Positions 43,893 to 53,067 of a DNA stretch of 58,869 nucleotides are shown piece by piece. The notes below the pieces were generated by a model that worked only from the letters and a program-made list of their open reading frames with translations, searched no databases and was not told where the DNA came from. This stretch comes from Alphaproteobacteria bacterium (GTDB lineage: Bacteria; Pseudomonadota; Alphaproteobacteria; UBA8366), in the NCBI GenBank assembly GCA_028281325.1, contig JANQKC010000038.1:1-58869 (forward strand), written 5' to 3'. A program made the translations under genes and the position numbers. The stretch's first letter is position 1. Every line of letters starts with the position of its first letter.

Positions 43893-45257
43893 ATGAGCGG
43901 TAACTTGGATGTGCCTGGCCTGCGGGTTCTCGTCGAGAGTGGGGAAATCGATACCGTTCTCGTCTGTTTCCCGGATATGCAGGGGCGCCTGATCGGCAAG
44001 CGGGTCACTGGCCGGTTTTTCGTCGAAAAATGCCTCGACGAGATGCATGTCTGCGATTATCTGCTGACCGTCGATATGGACATGGAGCCGGTGCCGGGCT
44101 ATCAGGCGGCGTCCTGGGATACCGGATATGGCGACTTCGCCCTGAAGCCGGACCTCTCCACATTGCGCCGAATTCCGTGGCTTGAGGCGACCGCGCTGGT
44201 CATGGCCGATTGCCAGGATCACCACGGCGTGGATTTGCCGCATGCGCCGCGCTCTATGCTGAAGAAGCAATTGGCGCGCGCCCGGGACATGGGGTTCACC
44301 GTCAAGATGGGATCGGAACTCGAGCTGTACGTCTTCGATGAGACCTACGAGTCCGCGCGGGAAAAGAACTATCGGGATATCAAGACCGCCGGCTGGTATA
44401 TTGAGGACTACCATATCTTCCAGACCACGAAGGAAGAGGACCTGATTCGCGCCATCCGGAACGGCATGGACGCGGCCGGGGTGCCGGTCGAATTCTCCAA
44501 GGGCGAGTGGGGGCCGGGCCAGGAGGAAATCAACCTGCAATACGCCGAAGCGCTCGAAATGGCGGATCGTCATTCGATCTATAAGAACGGCGCCAAGGAA
44601 ATCGCCTACAGCCAGGGGAAGGCGATCACCTTCATGGCCAAGTGGAACCTGGATTTGGCCGGCAACAGTTGTCATCTACATTCGTCGTTATGGGACGCGG
44701 ACACGGATAAGGCTCTGTTTTTCGATGAAAAAGCCGAAGACGGCATGTCCGCGCTGTTCCGTCACTACATCGCCGGACAGCTCGCCCTGGTGCGCGATAT
44801 GACCTATTTCTTCGCGCCTTTCATCAACTCCTACAAACGGTTTCAGGCGGGATCCTTCGCGCCGACCAAGGCGGCGTGGAGCCGGGACAACCGTACCGCC
44901 GGATTCCGGACCGTCGGCCACGGTCCCGGCTTGCGGGTCGAGTGCCGGATTCCCGGCGGTGACGTGAACCCCTATCTCGCTTTTGCCGCGACGATCGCCG
45001 CGGGTCTCTACGGCATCGAGAACGAGTTGGCGCTGGAACCCGCCATTTCCGGCAATATCTACGATATGGAAGATGTCGACGACGTGCCCCGCACCCTGCG
45101 GGAAGCGCTGGCCGCGCTGGAAAAGTCGACGGTTTTGCGCGATGTCCTGGGGGATGCCGTTGTCGAGCACTACCTTCACACCGGGCGCTGGGAGCAGAGC
45201 GAATACGACCGGCGCGTGACGGATTGGGAATTGCGGCGCATGTTCGAGCGCGGTTGA
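43893..45257 (+). CDS. Glutamine-synthetase-like gamma-glutamyl-amide ligase
   Basis: A 454-residue member of the glutamine synthetase superfamily in the PuuA/GlnT/IpuC-like branch, which joins glutamate to amines such as putrescine, ethanolamine or isopropylamine with ATP. The metal-site motifs MGSELELYVFDE and GPGQEEINLQYAEALEMAD, the nucleotide/glutamate-site GNSCHLHSSLW and the arginine motif VECRIPGGDVNPYLAF are intact. It is not the assimilatory GlnA: the length, the PGGDVNPYL variant and the context of an aldehyde and an alcohol dehydrogenase point to amine catabolism. The amine is unknown. Confidence 0.82.
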   Translation: MSGNLDVPGLRVLVESGEIDTVLVCFPDMQGRLIGKRVTGRFFVEKCLDEMHVCDYLLTVDMDMEPVPGYQAASWDTGYGDFALKPDLSTLRRIPWLEATALVMADCQDHHGVDLPHAPRSMLKKQLARARDMGFTVKMGSELELYVFDETYESAREKNYRDIKTAGWYIEDYHIFQTTKEEDLIRAIRNGMDAAGVPVEFSKGEWGPGQEEINLQYAEALEMADRHSIYKNGAKEIAYSQGKAITFMAKWNLDLAGNSCHLHSSLWDADTDKALFFDEKAEDGMSALFRHYIAGQLALVRDMTYFFAPFINSYKRFQAGSFAPTKAAWSRDNRTAGFRTVGHGPGLRVECRIPGGDVNPYLAFAATIAAGLYGIENELALEPAISGNIYDMEDVDDVPRTLREALAALEKSTVLRDVLGDAVVEHYLHTGRWEQSEYDRRVTDWELRRMFERG

Positions 45258-45292
45258 ACGGATGCGGCGCGAGCCGGAATAGCGGACACCAA

Positions 45293-46468
45293 ATGCAGAT
45301 CGATCCCGAATCACTGACCGGCAATTGGAACTACCCGACGAGCGTCCGGTTCGGGCCGGGCCGCCTCGCCGAACTGCCGGCGGTGTGTGCGGAGCTTGGA
45401 TTTCAGCGCCCGTTGCTGGTCACCGATCCCGGATTGGCCGCGTTGCCGTTGGTGCAGGATGCGGTCGACGCCTGCGCGACGCAGGGGCTTGGCATCGTGG
45501 TTTTCTCGAACATTCAGCCCAACCCGCGCGATTCCAACGTATCGGACGGTGTCGCGGCCTTCCGCGCGGGACCTCATGACGGCGTCATCGCCATCGGCGG
45601 CGGCAGCGCGCTCGACGCCGGCAAGGCGATCGCGTTCATGGTGGGCCAGTCGCGTCCGATCGGCGATTTCGAGGATGTCGGCGACAACTGGCTGCGCGCG
45701 GATACGGGGGCGATTGCCTCGATCATTGCGGTGCCGACGACGGCGGGCACCGGGTCCGAGGTCGGGCGGGCGGCGATCATTGCGGACGACGTGAGTGGCC
45801 GAAAGCGGGTGATTTTCCATCCCGCGATGATGCCGGCGGTCGTGATCGACGACCCTTGCACGACATTGGCTTTGCCGCCGCCGCTGACCGCCGCGACGGG
45901 ACTGGACGCGTTCATCCATAATTTCGAGGCGTATTGCGCGCCGGGATACCATCCGCTGGCCGACGGTATCGCGCTCGAAGGGATGCGATTGCTTGCGGAA
46001 TGGCTGCCGGTGGCGTACGCATACGGTGGTGACGTGCAGGCGCGGAGCCATGTTTTGGCCGCGGCGTCCATGGGTGCGACGGCGTTCCAGAAAGGATTGG
46101 GCGGCGTTCACGCGATCAGCCATGCGGTGGGCAGCCTCTACGGCACCCATCACGGCCTCACGAACGCGGTGGTTCTGCCCTATATTCTAAACCACAATGC
46201 AGACGCGATCGGCCCGCAGGCCCAACATGTTATGCGGTATCTGGGCAAACCCGAGCAGGATGTGGACGCGCTGATCCGCTATGCTCTTGAGCTTCGGAAA
46301 ACCCTGGATATTCCCGATACCTTGCAGGATATCGGTGTTCCGGACGACCGCGCCGACGAAGTGGCCGAGTTGGCGTTCGAAGATCCGACGCGGCCGGGCA
46401 ATCCCAAACCTCTTACCCGTGAAAACTTACGTACAGTCTTCGTCGATGCCGTGCGCGGTGTACTGTAG
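45293..46468 (+). CDS. Iron-containing (group III) alcohol dehydrogenase
   Basis: A 391-residue metal-dependent alcohol dehydrogenase. The NAD-binding GGGSALDAGKAIAFM is near residue 100 and the VPTTAGTGSEVGRAAI motif near 145. Metal ligands are the aspartate and histidine of LDAFIHNFEAY (about D205 and H209), the histidine of GGVHAISHAVG (about H273) and that of GTHHGLTNA (about H286/H287). I chose ATG 45293, where the protein matches the family start (TGNWNYPTSVRFGPGRL); frame upstream is unrelated. Relatives oxidise or reduce small alcohols, hydroxy acids or lactaldehyde. The position between the GS-like ligase and GGT suggests a hydroxyl or aldehyde group on the same intermediate. Confidence 0.9.
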   Translation: MQIDPESLTGNWNYPTSVRFGPGRLAELPAVCAELGFQRPLLVTDPGLAALPLVQDAVDACATQGLGIVVFSNIQPNPRDSNVSDGVAAFRAGPHDGVIAIGGGSALDAGKAIAFMVGQSRPIGDFEDVGDNWLRADTGAIASIIAVPTTAGTGSEVGRAAIIADDVSGRKRVIFHPAMMPAVVIDDPCTTLALPPPLTAATGLDAFIHNFEAYCAPGYHPLADGIALEGMRLLAEWLPVAYAYGGDVQARSHVLAAASMGATAFQKGLGGVHAISHAVGSLYGTHHGLTNAVVLPYILNHNADAIGPQAQHVMRYLGKPEQDVDALIRYALELRKTLDIPDTLQDIGVPDDRADEVAELAFEDPTRPGNPKPLTRENLRTVFVDAVRGVL

Positions 46469-46609
46469 GCTGGAAGGTTGATATTATTGACTGAGAATCA
46501 GGGTGATCGCTTGAAAAGCAAACCTTTATCCCCATTCGTCGTACAGACGTCCTGTCACTGTATGCTCTTCCATTTGTATGTACGTGTTTGCCGTGAGGTA
46601 ACGTCGAGG

Positions 46610-48325
46610 ATGCGTACGGTCGCGGTGGCTGTTTCGGTCGCCCTCTGTTTCGGCGGCGTGGTACAGGCGCAGACGAACGGATTCCGGACCGGCGAGGATC
46701 GCGTTCACCCGGTTCTGGGGCGATCCGGCATGGTGGCGACCCAGGAGTCCCAGGCGACGCGGGTCGGGCTCGACATCCTGCAGCGTGGCGGCAACGCGGT
46801 GGATGCCGCGGTCGCCGTGGGCTTCGCGCTCGCCGTGACGTTGCCGCGGGCCGGCAACCTGGGCGGCGGCGGATTCATGATGGTTCACGATGCCGAGGCC
46901 GGGAAGACGGTTGCCATTGACTACCGCGAGACGGCCCCGGCGGCCGCGACGCGGGACATGTATCTCGATACGTCGGGCGACGTCGACGAAGAGGCGTTTC
47001 GCTACAGTCACAAAGCGGTCGGCGTGCCGGGAACCGTGGCAGGGCTGACGCTGGCGCTCCGCAAATACGGCACCATGTCGCTGCAGGACGTGATGGCGCC
47101 GGCGTTGCGGTTGGCCGGCGACGGATTCCTGGTCAGCGACGACATGGCGCGGCAGTTGGAGCGGCGGCAAAAGCGGCTGGCGCAATCCGAGGCCACGCGG
47201 GAGGTTTTCTTTTCGGACGGGGATACGCCGCTCAAGGCCGGTGACCGGCTGGTCCAGCCCGATCTCTGGCAGTCCTTGAAGGCGATTTCGGAGAAAGGCC
47301 CGTACGCCTTCTATCGCGGTACGATCGCCGAGCGACTCGTGGCCGAAATGGAAGCCAATGGCGGCATCATGACGCTTGAGGATTTGGCGGGCTATGCGCC
47401 CGTCGAGCGCGAGGCGGTACGCGGCACCTATCGCGGCTTTGAGATTCGCTCCATGCCGCCGCCGAGTTCCGGCGGTATCCATATCGTTCAGATTCTCAAT
47501 ATGCTGGAGGCGTACGACCTGGCGTCGCTGGGACATAACAGCGCGGCAAGCCTGCATTTGATGGTGGAGGCGATGAAGCGCGCGTACGTGGACCGCTCGA
47601 AACATCTTGGCGATCCGGCCTATTGGAAAGTTCCGGTCAGCGGTTTGGTGTCGAAGGATTATGCGGCGGCTCTGCGGCGCGGCATCGATCCGGAAAAGGC
47701 GACCCCGTCGACCGATATCCTGCCGGGAGACCCCCTGCCGTATGAGGGGCCGAACACGACCCACTTCACCGTCATGGATCGGTTCGGGAACACGGTATCG
47801 AACACCTACACGCTGAACTTCGCCTACGGAACCGGCATCGTCGCGGCGGGAACCGGTATCCTGCTGAACAACGAAATGGCGGATTTCTCGGCCAAGCCCG
47901 GCGTGCCGAATCCCTATGGGCTGATCGGCGGCGACGCCAATGCCGTCGGCGCCGGCAAACGGCCGCTGAGTTCGATGAGCCCGACGATCGTCCTGAAGGA
48001 CGGCGAGGTCCTGCTCGCCACCGGCAGTCCCGGCGGCAGTCGTATCATCACGACCGTGCTGCAGCTTCTGATCAACGTGATCGATCACAAGATGAACATC
48101 GCCGAGGCGACGCATGCCCCGCGAGTTCATCATCAATGGCTGCCGGACACGTTGCGGATCGAAGAAGGGCTGAGCCGGGACACGCAACGCCTGCTGCGGG
48201 CAAAGGGGCACACGTTGAAACAAGGTCGGCCGATGGGCAGTCTGCAGTCGATCATGCGTTTCGATGGGTTTTTGTACGGCGCGTCCGATCCACGCCGGCC
48301 GGACGCCCTGACGCTGGGGTATTAG
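46610..48325 (+). CDS. ggt: Periplasmic gamma-glutamyltransferase
   Basis: A 571-residue GGT proenzyme with a signal peptide (residues about 1-22, ending VVQAQ). The large-subunit motifs are [18 protein letters not shown] and [12 protein letters not shown]. The nucleophilic threonine follows the autocleavage point in [22 protein letters not shown] at about residue 383, and [12 protein letters not shown] and [13 protein letters not shown] follow. It cleaves gamma-glutamyl bonds (glutathione and amides) in the periplasm. The 141-bp leader after the alcohol dehydrogenase suggests its own transcription start, though the genes are in the same direction. The start chosen is the ATG just before the signal peptide. 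MtnA follows after 4 nt. Confidence 0.94.
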   Translation: MRTVAVAVSVALCFGGVVQAQTNGFRTGEDRVHPVLGRSGMVATQESQATRVGLDILQRGGNAVDAAVAVGFALAVTLPRAGNLGGGGFMMVHDAEAGKTVAIDYRETAPAAATRDMYLDTSGDVDEEAFRYSHKAVGVPGTVAGLTLALRKYGTMSLQDVMAPALRLAGDGFLVSDDMARQLERRQKRLAQSEATREVFFSDGDTPLKAGDRLVQPDLWQSLKAISEKGPYAFYRGTIAERLVAEMEANGGIMTLEDLAGYAPVEREAVRGTYRGFEIRSMPPPSSGGIHIVQILNMLEAYDLASLGHNSAASLHLMVEAMKRAYVDRSKHLGDPAYWKVPVSGLVSKDYAAALRRGIDPEKATPSTDILPGDPLPYEGPNTTHFTVMDRFGNTVSNTYTLNFAYGTGIVAAGTGILLNNEMADFSAKPGVPNPYGLIGGDANAVGAGKRPLSSMSPTIVLKDGEVLLATGSPGGSRIITTVLQLLINVIDHKMNIAEATHAPRVHHQWLPDTLRIEEGLSRDTQRLLRAKGHTLKQGRPMGSLQSIMRFDGFLYGASDPRRPDALTLGY

Positions 48326-48329
48326 GCGC

Positions 48330-49427
48330 ATGAAAGTCGACGGCACGCCGTATCGCACGATCTGGGTCGCGGAAGACGGCTGGTCGGTGTCGATCATCGA
48401 TCAGACACGGCTTCCGCATGAATTTATACAGGTGCAACTGCGCACGGTGGAGGATGCCGCACGCGCCATCGAGGACATGCAGGTGCGCGGCGCGCCGCTG
48501 ATCGGCGTCACGGCCGCCTATGGGATAGCGCTTGCGATGCAGGAGGATGCCGGCGATGCGTCGCTTTCGGCGGCGCTGCAACGGCTCGGCAGGACGCGCC
48601 CGACCGCGGTCAACCTGCGCTGGGCGCTCGATGAAATGCGCCAGACCCTGGAGCCGTCGAGCGAGAACGCTCGTACCGCCGCGGCCTATGCGCGGGCGGC
48701 GACGCTGTGTGACGAGGACGTGGCGATCAACCGGCAGATCGGCGAGCACGGCCTTGCGGTGATCCGCGCCGCGGCGGCGGGGAAGCCGGACGGGCAGGTC
48801 AACGTGCTGACGCATTGCAATGCCGGCTGGCTCGCCACGGTCGATTGGGGCACCGCCACGTCGCCGATCTATCAGGCGCACGACGCCGGGATAAACATTC
48901 ATGTCTGGGTCGACGAAACCCGGCCGCGCAACCAGGGCGCCAGTCTGACCGCCTGGGAACTCGGCCGCCACGGCGTGCCGCATACGGTGATCGCCGACAA
49001 TATGGGCGGGCATTTGATGCAGCATGGCAAGGTGGACCTCTGCATCACCGGCACCGACCGGACCACCGCACACGGCGACGTGGCGAACAAGATCGGCACC
49101 TATCTCAAGGCGCTTGCGGCCTTCGATAACGACGTGCCGTTCTATGTCGCCCTGCCGTCGCCGACCATCGACTGGACGATCGCGGACGGCATCGCGTCAA
49201 TCCCGATTGAGGAACGGTCGACGGAGGAGGTGTCGCGGGTCACCGGACGGACCGAGGCGGGTATGATCGAAACGGTGTCTATCGTGCCCGACGGGTCGGC
49301 CTGCGCGAATTTCGCTTTCGACGTGACGCCGGCGCGGCTGGTGACGGGCCTGATCACCGAACGGGGCATTGCTGCCGCCAGCCGGGATGGGCTGGCCGGA
49401 CTGTTTCCGGATCTTGCGGAGGGATGA
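48330..49427 (+). CDS. mtnA: Methylthioribose-1-phosphate isomerase
   Basis: A 365-residue MtnA that converts 5-methylthioribose-1-phosphate (or 5-deoxyribose-1-phosphate) to the 1-phospho-ketose. The catalytic cysteine is in [11 protein letters not shown] at residue 163 and the catalytic aspartate in [18 protein letters not shown] at residue 243, matching the positions known for Bacillus MtnA. The substrate loop [13 protein letters not shown] is present. It overlaps the class II aldolase downstream (ATGATG at 49424). No mtnB/C/D/K genes are seen nearby, so the classic methionine salvage set is absent from the window and the DHAP shunt is more likely. Confidence 0.95.
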   Translation: MKVDGTPYRTIWVAEDGWSVSIIDQTRLPHEFIQVQLRTVEDAARAIEDMQVRGAPLIGVTAAYGIALAMQEDAGDASLSAALQRLGRTRPTAVNLRWALDEMRQTLEPSSENARTAAAYARAATLCDEDVAINRQIGEHGLAVIRAAAAGKPDGQVNVLTHCNAGWLATVDWGTATSPIYQAHDAGINIHVWVDETRPRNQGASLTAWELGRHGVPHTVIADNMGGHLMQHGKVDLCITGTDRTTAHGDVANKIGTYLKALAAFDNDVPFYVALPSPTIDWTIADGIASIPIEERSTEEVSRVTGRTEAGMIETVSIVPDGSACANFAFDVTPARLVTGLITERGIAAASRDGLAGLFPDLAEG

Positions 49428-50095
49428 TGCCAATGAGTCAAACCGATACTCAGGAAATGCGGCAGGACATCATCGATGCCTGTCTGAAGATGAATGCGCT
49501 CGGGATCAACCAGGGCAGCGCCGGCAATATCAGTCAGCGGGTCGAGGGCGGGTTGCTGATCACGCCGTCCGGTATGCCCTATGACACGCTGACGCCGGAC
49601 GACATCGTCTTCATGGCGGCGGACGGGTCGGTGCCGCCGGGGCAGAAGAATCCGTCCAGCGAGTGGCGGTTTCATTTCGATATCCTGACCGCGCGCGATG
49701 ACGCCGGCGCGGTGGTGCATACCCATGCCATGTTCGCGACAACGCTGGCCTGCCTCCATCGCGAGATTCCCGCCTTTCACTATATGGTCGCGGCCGCCGG
49801 CGGCGAGACGATCCGCTGTGCGCCCTACGCCACCTTCGGGACGCAGGCGCTGTCGGACTACGCGTTGGAGGCACTGCGGGACCGCCGCGCCTGCCTCCTG
49901 GCAAATCACGGCATGATCGCGCTGGGGGATACGTTGCCAAAGGCGTTGGCGCTGGCGGTCGAGGTCGAGACCCTTGCCGCACAGTACTGGCGTGCGTTGC
50001 AGGCCGGCGACCCGGTGCTGTTGCCCGCCGATGAAATGCGGCGGGTGCTGAAAAAGTTCCAAACCTACGGCGCTCAGCCCGACGACGGGTCCTGA
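49424..50095 (+). CDS. Class II aldolase, 5-(methylthio)ribulose-1-phosphate aldolase candidate (Ald2 type)
   Basis: A 223-residue zinc aldolase of the fuculose-phosphate aldolase/MtnB family. The phosphate-binding SAGNISQRV and TPSGMPYD motifs and the catalytic glutamate in [12 protein letters not shown] are present, as are zinc histidines in VVHTHAMFA and LLANHGMIA. Directly following mtnA, it most likely cleaves 5-methylthio- or 5-deoxyribulose-1-phosphate to DHAP and an aldehyde, as in the DHAP shunt described in Rhodospirillum rubrum and E. coli. A dehydratase (MtnB) is the alternative; the retained catalytic glutamate favours aldolase. The start may be ATG 49424, 49427 or 49433; GGAGG spacing best fits 49433. 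Its last 22 bp overlap the convergent hydrolase. Confidence 0.85.
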   Translation: MMPMSQTDTQEMRQDIIDACLKMNALGINQGSAGNISQRVEGGLLITPSGMPYDTLTPDDIVFMAADGSVPPGQKNPSSEWRFHFDILTARDDAGAVVHTHAMFATTLACLHREIPAFHYMVAAAGGETIRCAPYATFGTQALSDYALEALRDRRACLLANHGMIALGDTLPKALALAVEVETLAAQYWRALQAGDPVLLPADEMRRVLKKFQTYGAQPDDGS

Positions 50096-50922
50096 AGGAT
50101 TTCTTCGAGCGCCTCGTTGAACGCCTCCGCCGCTTCGACATTGGGCATATGCCCGGCATTTTCGATCATGGTGACCGGCAGAGTCGACGCGAGCCGCTCC
50201 GCATGGGCCGGCGGCGCGATCCGGTCGTGGCGGCCCCAGATAAGATGGACCGGCATGTCCAGGTCCTGTAGCCGGTCGGTATAGGTATAGCGCTGCGTAC
50301 CGTCCGGAAAATTCGCGTCGGTCATGCGCCGGATGCCGGCGCGAAAATCGGGATTCTGGCGCGCCATGACGGCATAGCTGACCATTGCATCGTTCACCCG
50401 GCGTTCGTCGTGGAACAGGATGGAGATGTTCGGCCTCATTGCCTGCATCGTTTCGGCGCGAAGATATCCGTTGATGAAATCAGTATTGATCTCCTCGCCG
50501 AACCCGGCGGAACTGACACAGGTGAGGCTGCGCAGCCGGTCGCCGTGATGAAGGGCGAGTTCAAGCGCGACCGCGCCGCCCATGGAGAGACCCACGAGGT
50601 CGAAGCGACCGATGTCCAGGGCGTCGGGCAGCGCCGCAATCAGCCCGGCGATTGCCGGAATATCGCCGTCGCCGATCGACCGGGACGATCCGCCGTGGCC
50701 GGGCAGGTCGATGGCGATGACCCGGCGCGACGCGGCGAGCGCCTTCTGGTTCAAGGTCCAACTGGTTGCATCGCCGCCGAGGCCATGCAGCAACAGAACC
50801 GTTGCCTCGCCGTCGCCCATTTGGCGAATCCGAATGGCGACGCCGTCGAGATCGATCGTCTTGACCTCGCTGCGCGCGGATTTATTTCCGTAAGAGGGGA
50901 TACCTTCGGCTTTTTCGGTCAC
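50074..50922 (-). CDS. Alpha/beta hydrolase
   Basis: A 282-residue hydrolase. The oxyanion-hole HGLGGDATSW, the nucleophile elbow GLSMGGAVAL (serine near residue 117), the acid in WGRHDRIAPP and the histidine in ENAGHMPNVE form an intact triad. It belongs to the group that includes 3-oxoadipate enol-lactonases and the hydrolase-like domain of acetoin dehydrogenase E2. No N-terminal signal is seen. The 3' end overlaps the aldolase gene by 22 bp. Substrate unknown. Confidence 0.85.
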   Translation of the reverse strand: MTEKAEGIPSYGNKSARSEVKTIDLDGVAIRIRQMGDGEATVLLLHGLGGDATSWTLNQKALAASRRVIAIDLPGHGGSSRSIGDGDIPAIAGLIAALPDALDIGRFDLVGLSMGGAVALELALHHGDRLRSLTCVSSAGFGEEINTDFINGYLRAETMQAMRPNISILFHDERRVNDAMVSYAVMARQNPDFRAGIRRMTDANFPDGTQRYTYTDRLQDLDMPVHLIWGRHDRIAPPAHAERLASTLPVTMIENAGHMPNVEAAEAFNEALEEILQDPSSG

Positions 50923-51024
50923 AGTTTCGACAAAGTTCCATGAGCCTATTTATGAGGATGCGCCATGGGGCGGAATGTCATATTTTGTCGGCGCGAACAG
51001 GATAAACTAACGTAGGGCATCTTG

Positions 51025-51576
51025 ATGCTTCGTAGGCGTTTCTTTTTAATTGCGGTCGCTGCCATCTGTTTGTGGCATAGTCCCGTCATAGCAGCAGATA
51101 AAGAAAACATGATCTATCTCGAACTTAAAGATGGCCGCGTGGTCGTCGAATTGTTTTCCGACAAAGCCCCCAACCATGTCGAGCGCATCAAGGAACTTGC
51201 GCGCGAAGGCTTCTACGACGGAATCGTATTCCATCGCGTGATCGACGGGTTCATGGCCCAGGCCGGGGATCCCACGGGAACCGGACGCGGCGGGTCGGAT
51301 AAGCCCGACTTAAAGGCGGAGTTCAACGACGTCAAGCACAGCGAAGGCGTGCTGTCGATGGCGCGCACCGCCGATCCGAACAGCGCCAACAGCCAGTTCT
51401 TCATTATGCTCGCCGATGCGCCGCATCTTGACGGTCAGTACACCGCATGGGGCCGTGTCGTCGACGGCATGGAGTTCGTGCACAAGATCAAGAAGGGCTC
51501 GGCTGCCGCCAATGGTCAGGTCGACGATCCCGATAAGATCATCAGCATGAAGGTCGCGGCCGACGTCGACAAGTAG
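51025..51576 (+). CDS. Periplasmic cyclophilin-type peptidyl-prolyl cis-trans isomerase
   Basis: A 183-residue PpiA-like protein with a signal peptide (MLRRRFFLIAVAAICLWHSPVIAADK) cleaved near residue 24. The cyclophilin core shows FYDGIVFHRVIDGFMAQAGDPTGTG with the catalytic arginine, then SMARTADPNSANSQFFIMLAD and LDGQYTAWGRV. It catalyses proline isomerisation during periplasmic protein folding. ATG 51025 is preferred over TTG 51022. The gene is alone on its transcript as far as can be seen. Confidence 0.94.
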   Translation: MLRRRFFLIAVAAICLWHSPVIAADKENMIYLELKDGRVVVELFSDKAPNHVERIKELAREGFYDGIVFHRVIDGFMAQAGDPTGTGRGGSDKPDLKAEFNDVKHSEGVLSMARTADPNSANSQFFIMLADAPHLDGQYTAWGRVVDGMEFVHKIKKGSAAANGQVDDPDKIISMKVAADVDK

Positions 51577-51672
51577 GCGACGGCGACCCATGGACGGTGG
51601 GGCATAGCGATTTGTTAACTCAATTCCGCTAAGCCTCGTCTCTCATGAAGGGCGGCGAGGGGACGGCACCGG

Positions 51673-51858
51673 ATGTCAGACATAGCAGCCAGTTCACTTG
51701 CGGTGCGCCAGGATACCAGCATCCTGGCGCTTAAACTGCAGGCGCAGCGAGAGCAGCAGGTTGTGGCGTTGGTACAGAAGGCGACGCAGTCTGCCGTGCA
51801 ATCGCTTGCGTCCAGCCCGGCTTCCGGAAACGGTCAGCTCGTCGACATCGTTGTCTAG
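51673..51858 (+). CDS. Small YjfB-like putative motility protein
   Basis: A 61-residue protein, MSDIAASSLAVRQDTSIL at the start, then a helix-rich, glutamine- and alanine-rich middle (LKLQAQREQQVVALVQKA) and VDIVV at the end. The pattern and size fit the YjfB family of short putative motility proteins, though the conservation I can recall is weak. A GAGGGGAC ribosome site is about 8 nt before the ATG, so the frame is very likely real. No flagellar genes are adjacent. Function is unknown. Confidence 0.7.
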   Translation: MSDIAASSLAVRQDTSILALKLQAQREQQVVALVQKATQSAVQSLASSPASGNGQLVDIVV

Positions 51859-51983
51859 CGCGGAGGCGCGGTGATGCCGCCGGTCGGTAAACCGGTTTCC
51901 GGGTGGGGCGGGGTGCTGTAGCGTCCTCTTCGTCTGGCCGGCACTGGGGTCAACCGGATATCGGTATCCGTCCGCGGGGCGAA

Positions 51984-52967
51984 ATGGCGCGAAGCTCTCT
52001 CTCAAAAACGATCATCTTTTGCCTTAAGGCCGCCGTTACGATCGGCTTGATCTGGCTGGTCGTGGGCAGCGTCGATATCGGCGACACGATGGACCGGATT
52101 CGCGGCATCCCGTTATGGGTCGCGCCGCTGGCGTTGTCGCTTATGCTGAGCCAGTTCCTGCTTGCGACTTGGCGCTGGCGGATCGTCATGCGCCAGTTCA
52201 ACCAAAGCCTGCCGTTCAAGACCGCCTTCCGCTTCTTTTTCGAGGGGATGTTCTTTAACCAGGCCCTGCCGTCGACCGTCGGCGGCGATGGTATTCGCAT
52301 CTACCGTTCCTTTCGGGCGGGGCTCCCGCTGCAGCCCGCGATCAACAGCGTTATCCTCGATCGCGTCCTGGGCCTCGCCAGCCAAGTGCTGTTGGTCGCC
52401 ATCGCCCAACCGTTGTTTTATCAACGGGTGGACGACCCCGCGGCGCGGTTGACCTTTACGGCGATCTTCATCCTCGCGGCGATCGGCATCGGCATGTTGT
52501 TGGTGATGTCCTGGATGCCGGTGCGGCTCCATCGTTGGTCGGTTTTCCGGGGGTTGACGGCCTTGTCCGTCGCGGCGCGCCAGGCCTTCGCCCGGCCGTC
52601 GGTTTTGCTGCCGGTTGTGGCCTTGTCGGTCGCGGGGCATGTGCTGACGGTCGCCGTCTTCTATCTGCTGTTCCGGCATCTTGGATTGTCGGCCACCTTC
52701 ATGGATTGTCTGGTTCTCGTGCCGTCGGTGCTGCTGCTTGCGACCGTGCCGGTATCGGTCGCCGGTTGGGGATTGCGCGAAGGCGCCATGGTGGCGGCGT
52801 TCGGTTTGATCGGCGTTGCCGCCGGCGGCGCCGCGGCGGTCTCCGTCCTCTTTGGGTTGGGGCTGATCGTACTCAGCCTCCCCGGCGGTTTGTTGTGGTT
52901 CGTCGGTTCGGATCGCCGGGTGGCCGATGTTGCGGAATTGACGCCGGAAGAATCCGGCTCGCGCTAA
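51984..52967 (+). CDS. Lysylphosphatidylglycerol-synthase-TM-like (UPF0104) flippase-type membrane protein
   Basis: A 327-residue membrane protein with about eight hydrophobic segments, of the LPG_synthase_TM/UPF0104 family (AglD2-like). The typical ALPSTVGGDGIRIYRS motif lies near residue 95 (its GGDGIRIYR is a known hallmark), then ILDRVLGL and PVSVAGWGLREGAMV. There is no soluble aminoacyltransferase domain, so it is not a full MprF. Members are thought to transport or flip lipid-linked glycans or phospholipids. I used ATG 51984, where hydrophobic sequence begins; the frame upstream looks non-coding. Confidence 0.85.
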   Translation: MARSSLSKTIIFCLKAAVTIGLIWLVVGSVDIGDTMDRIRGIPLWVAPLALSLMLSQFLLATWRWRIVMRQFNQSLPFKTAFRFFFEGMFFNQALPSTVGGDGIRIYRSFRAGLPLQPAINSVILDRVLGLASQVLLVAIAQPLFYQRVDDPAARLTFTAIFILAAIGIGMLLVMSWMPVRLHRWSVFRGLTALSVAARQAFARPSVLLPVVALSVAGHVLTVAVFYLLFRHLGLSATFMDCLVLVPSVLLLATVPVSVAGWGLREGAMVAAFGLIGVAAGGAAAVSVLFGLGLIVLSLPGGLLWFVGSDRRVADVAELTPEESGSR

Positions 52968-53067
52968 CGTCCGATTATTTTTTCCTGCAACGGTCTGCCA
53001 ACGCTATTAGGCGGTGTCGGGGCGTTTCGAGTACCCTTTCCAAGGGCAGGCAGGAAAGGGGGCGAAG

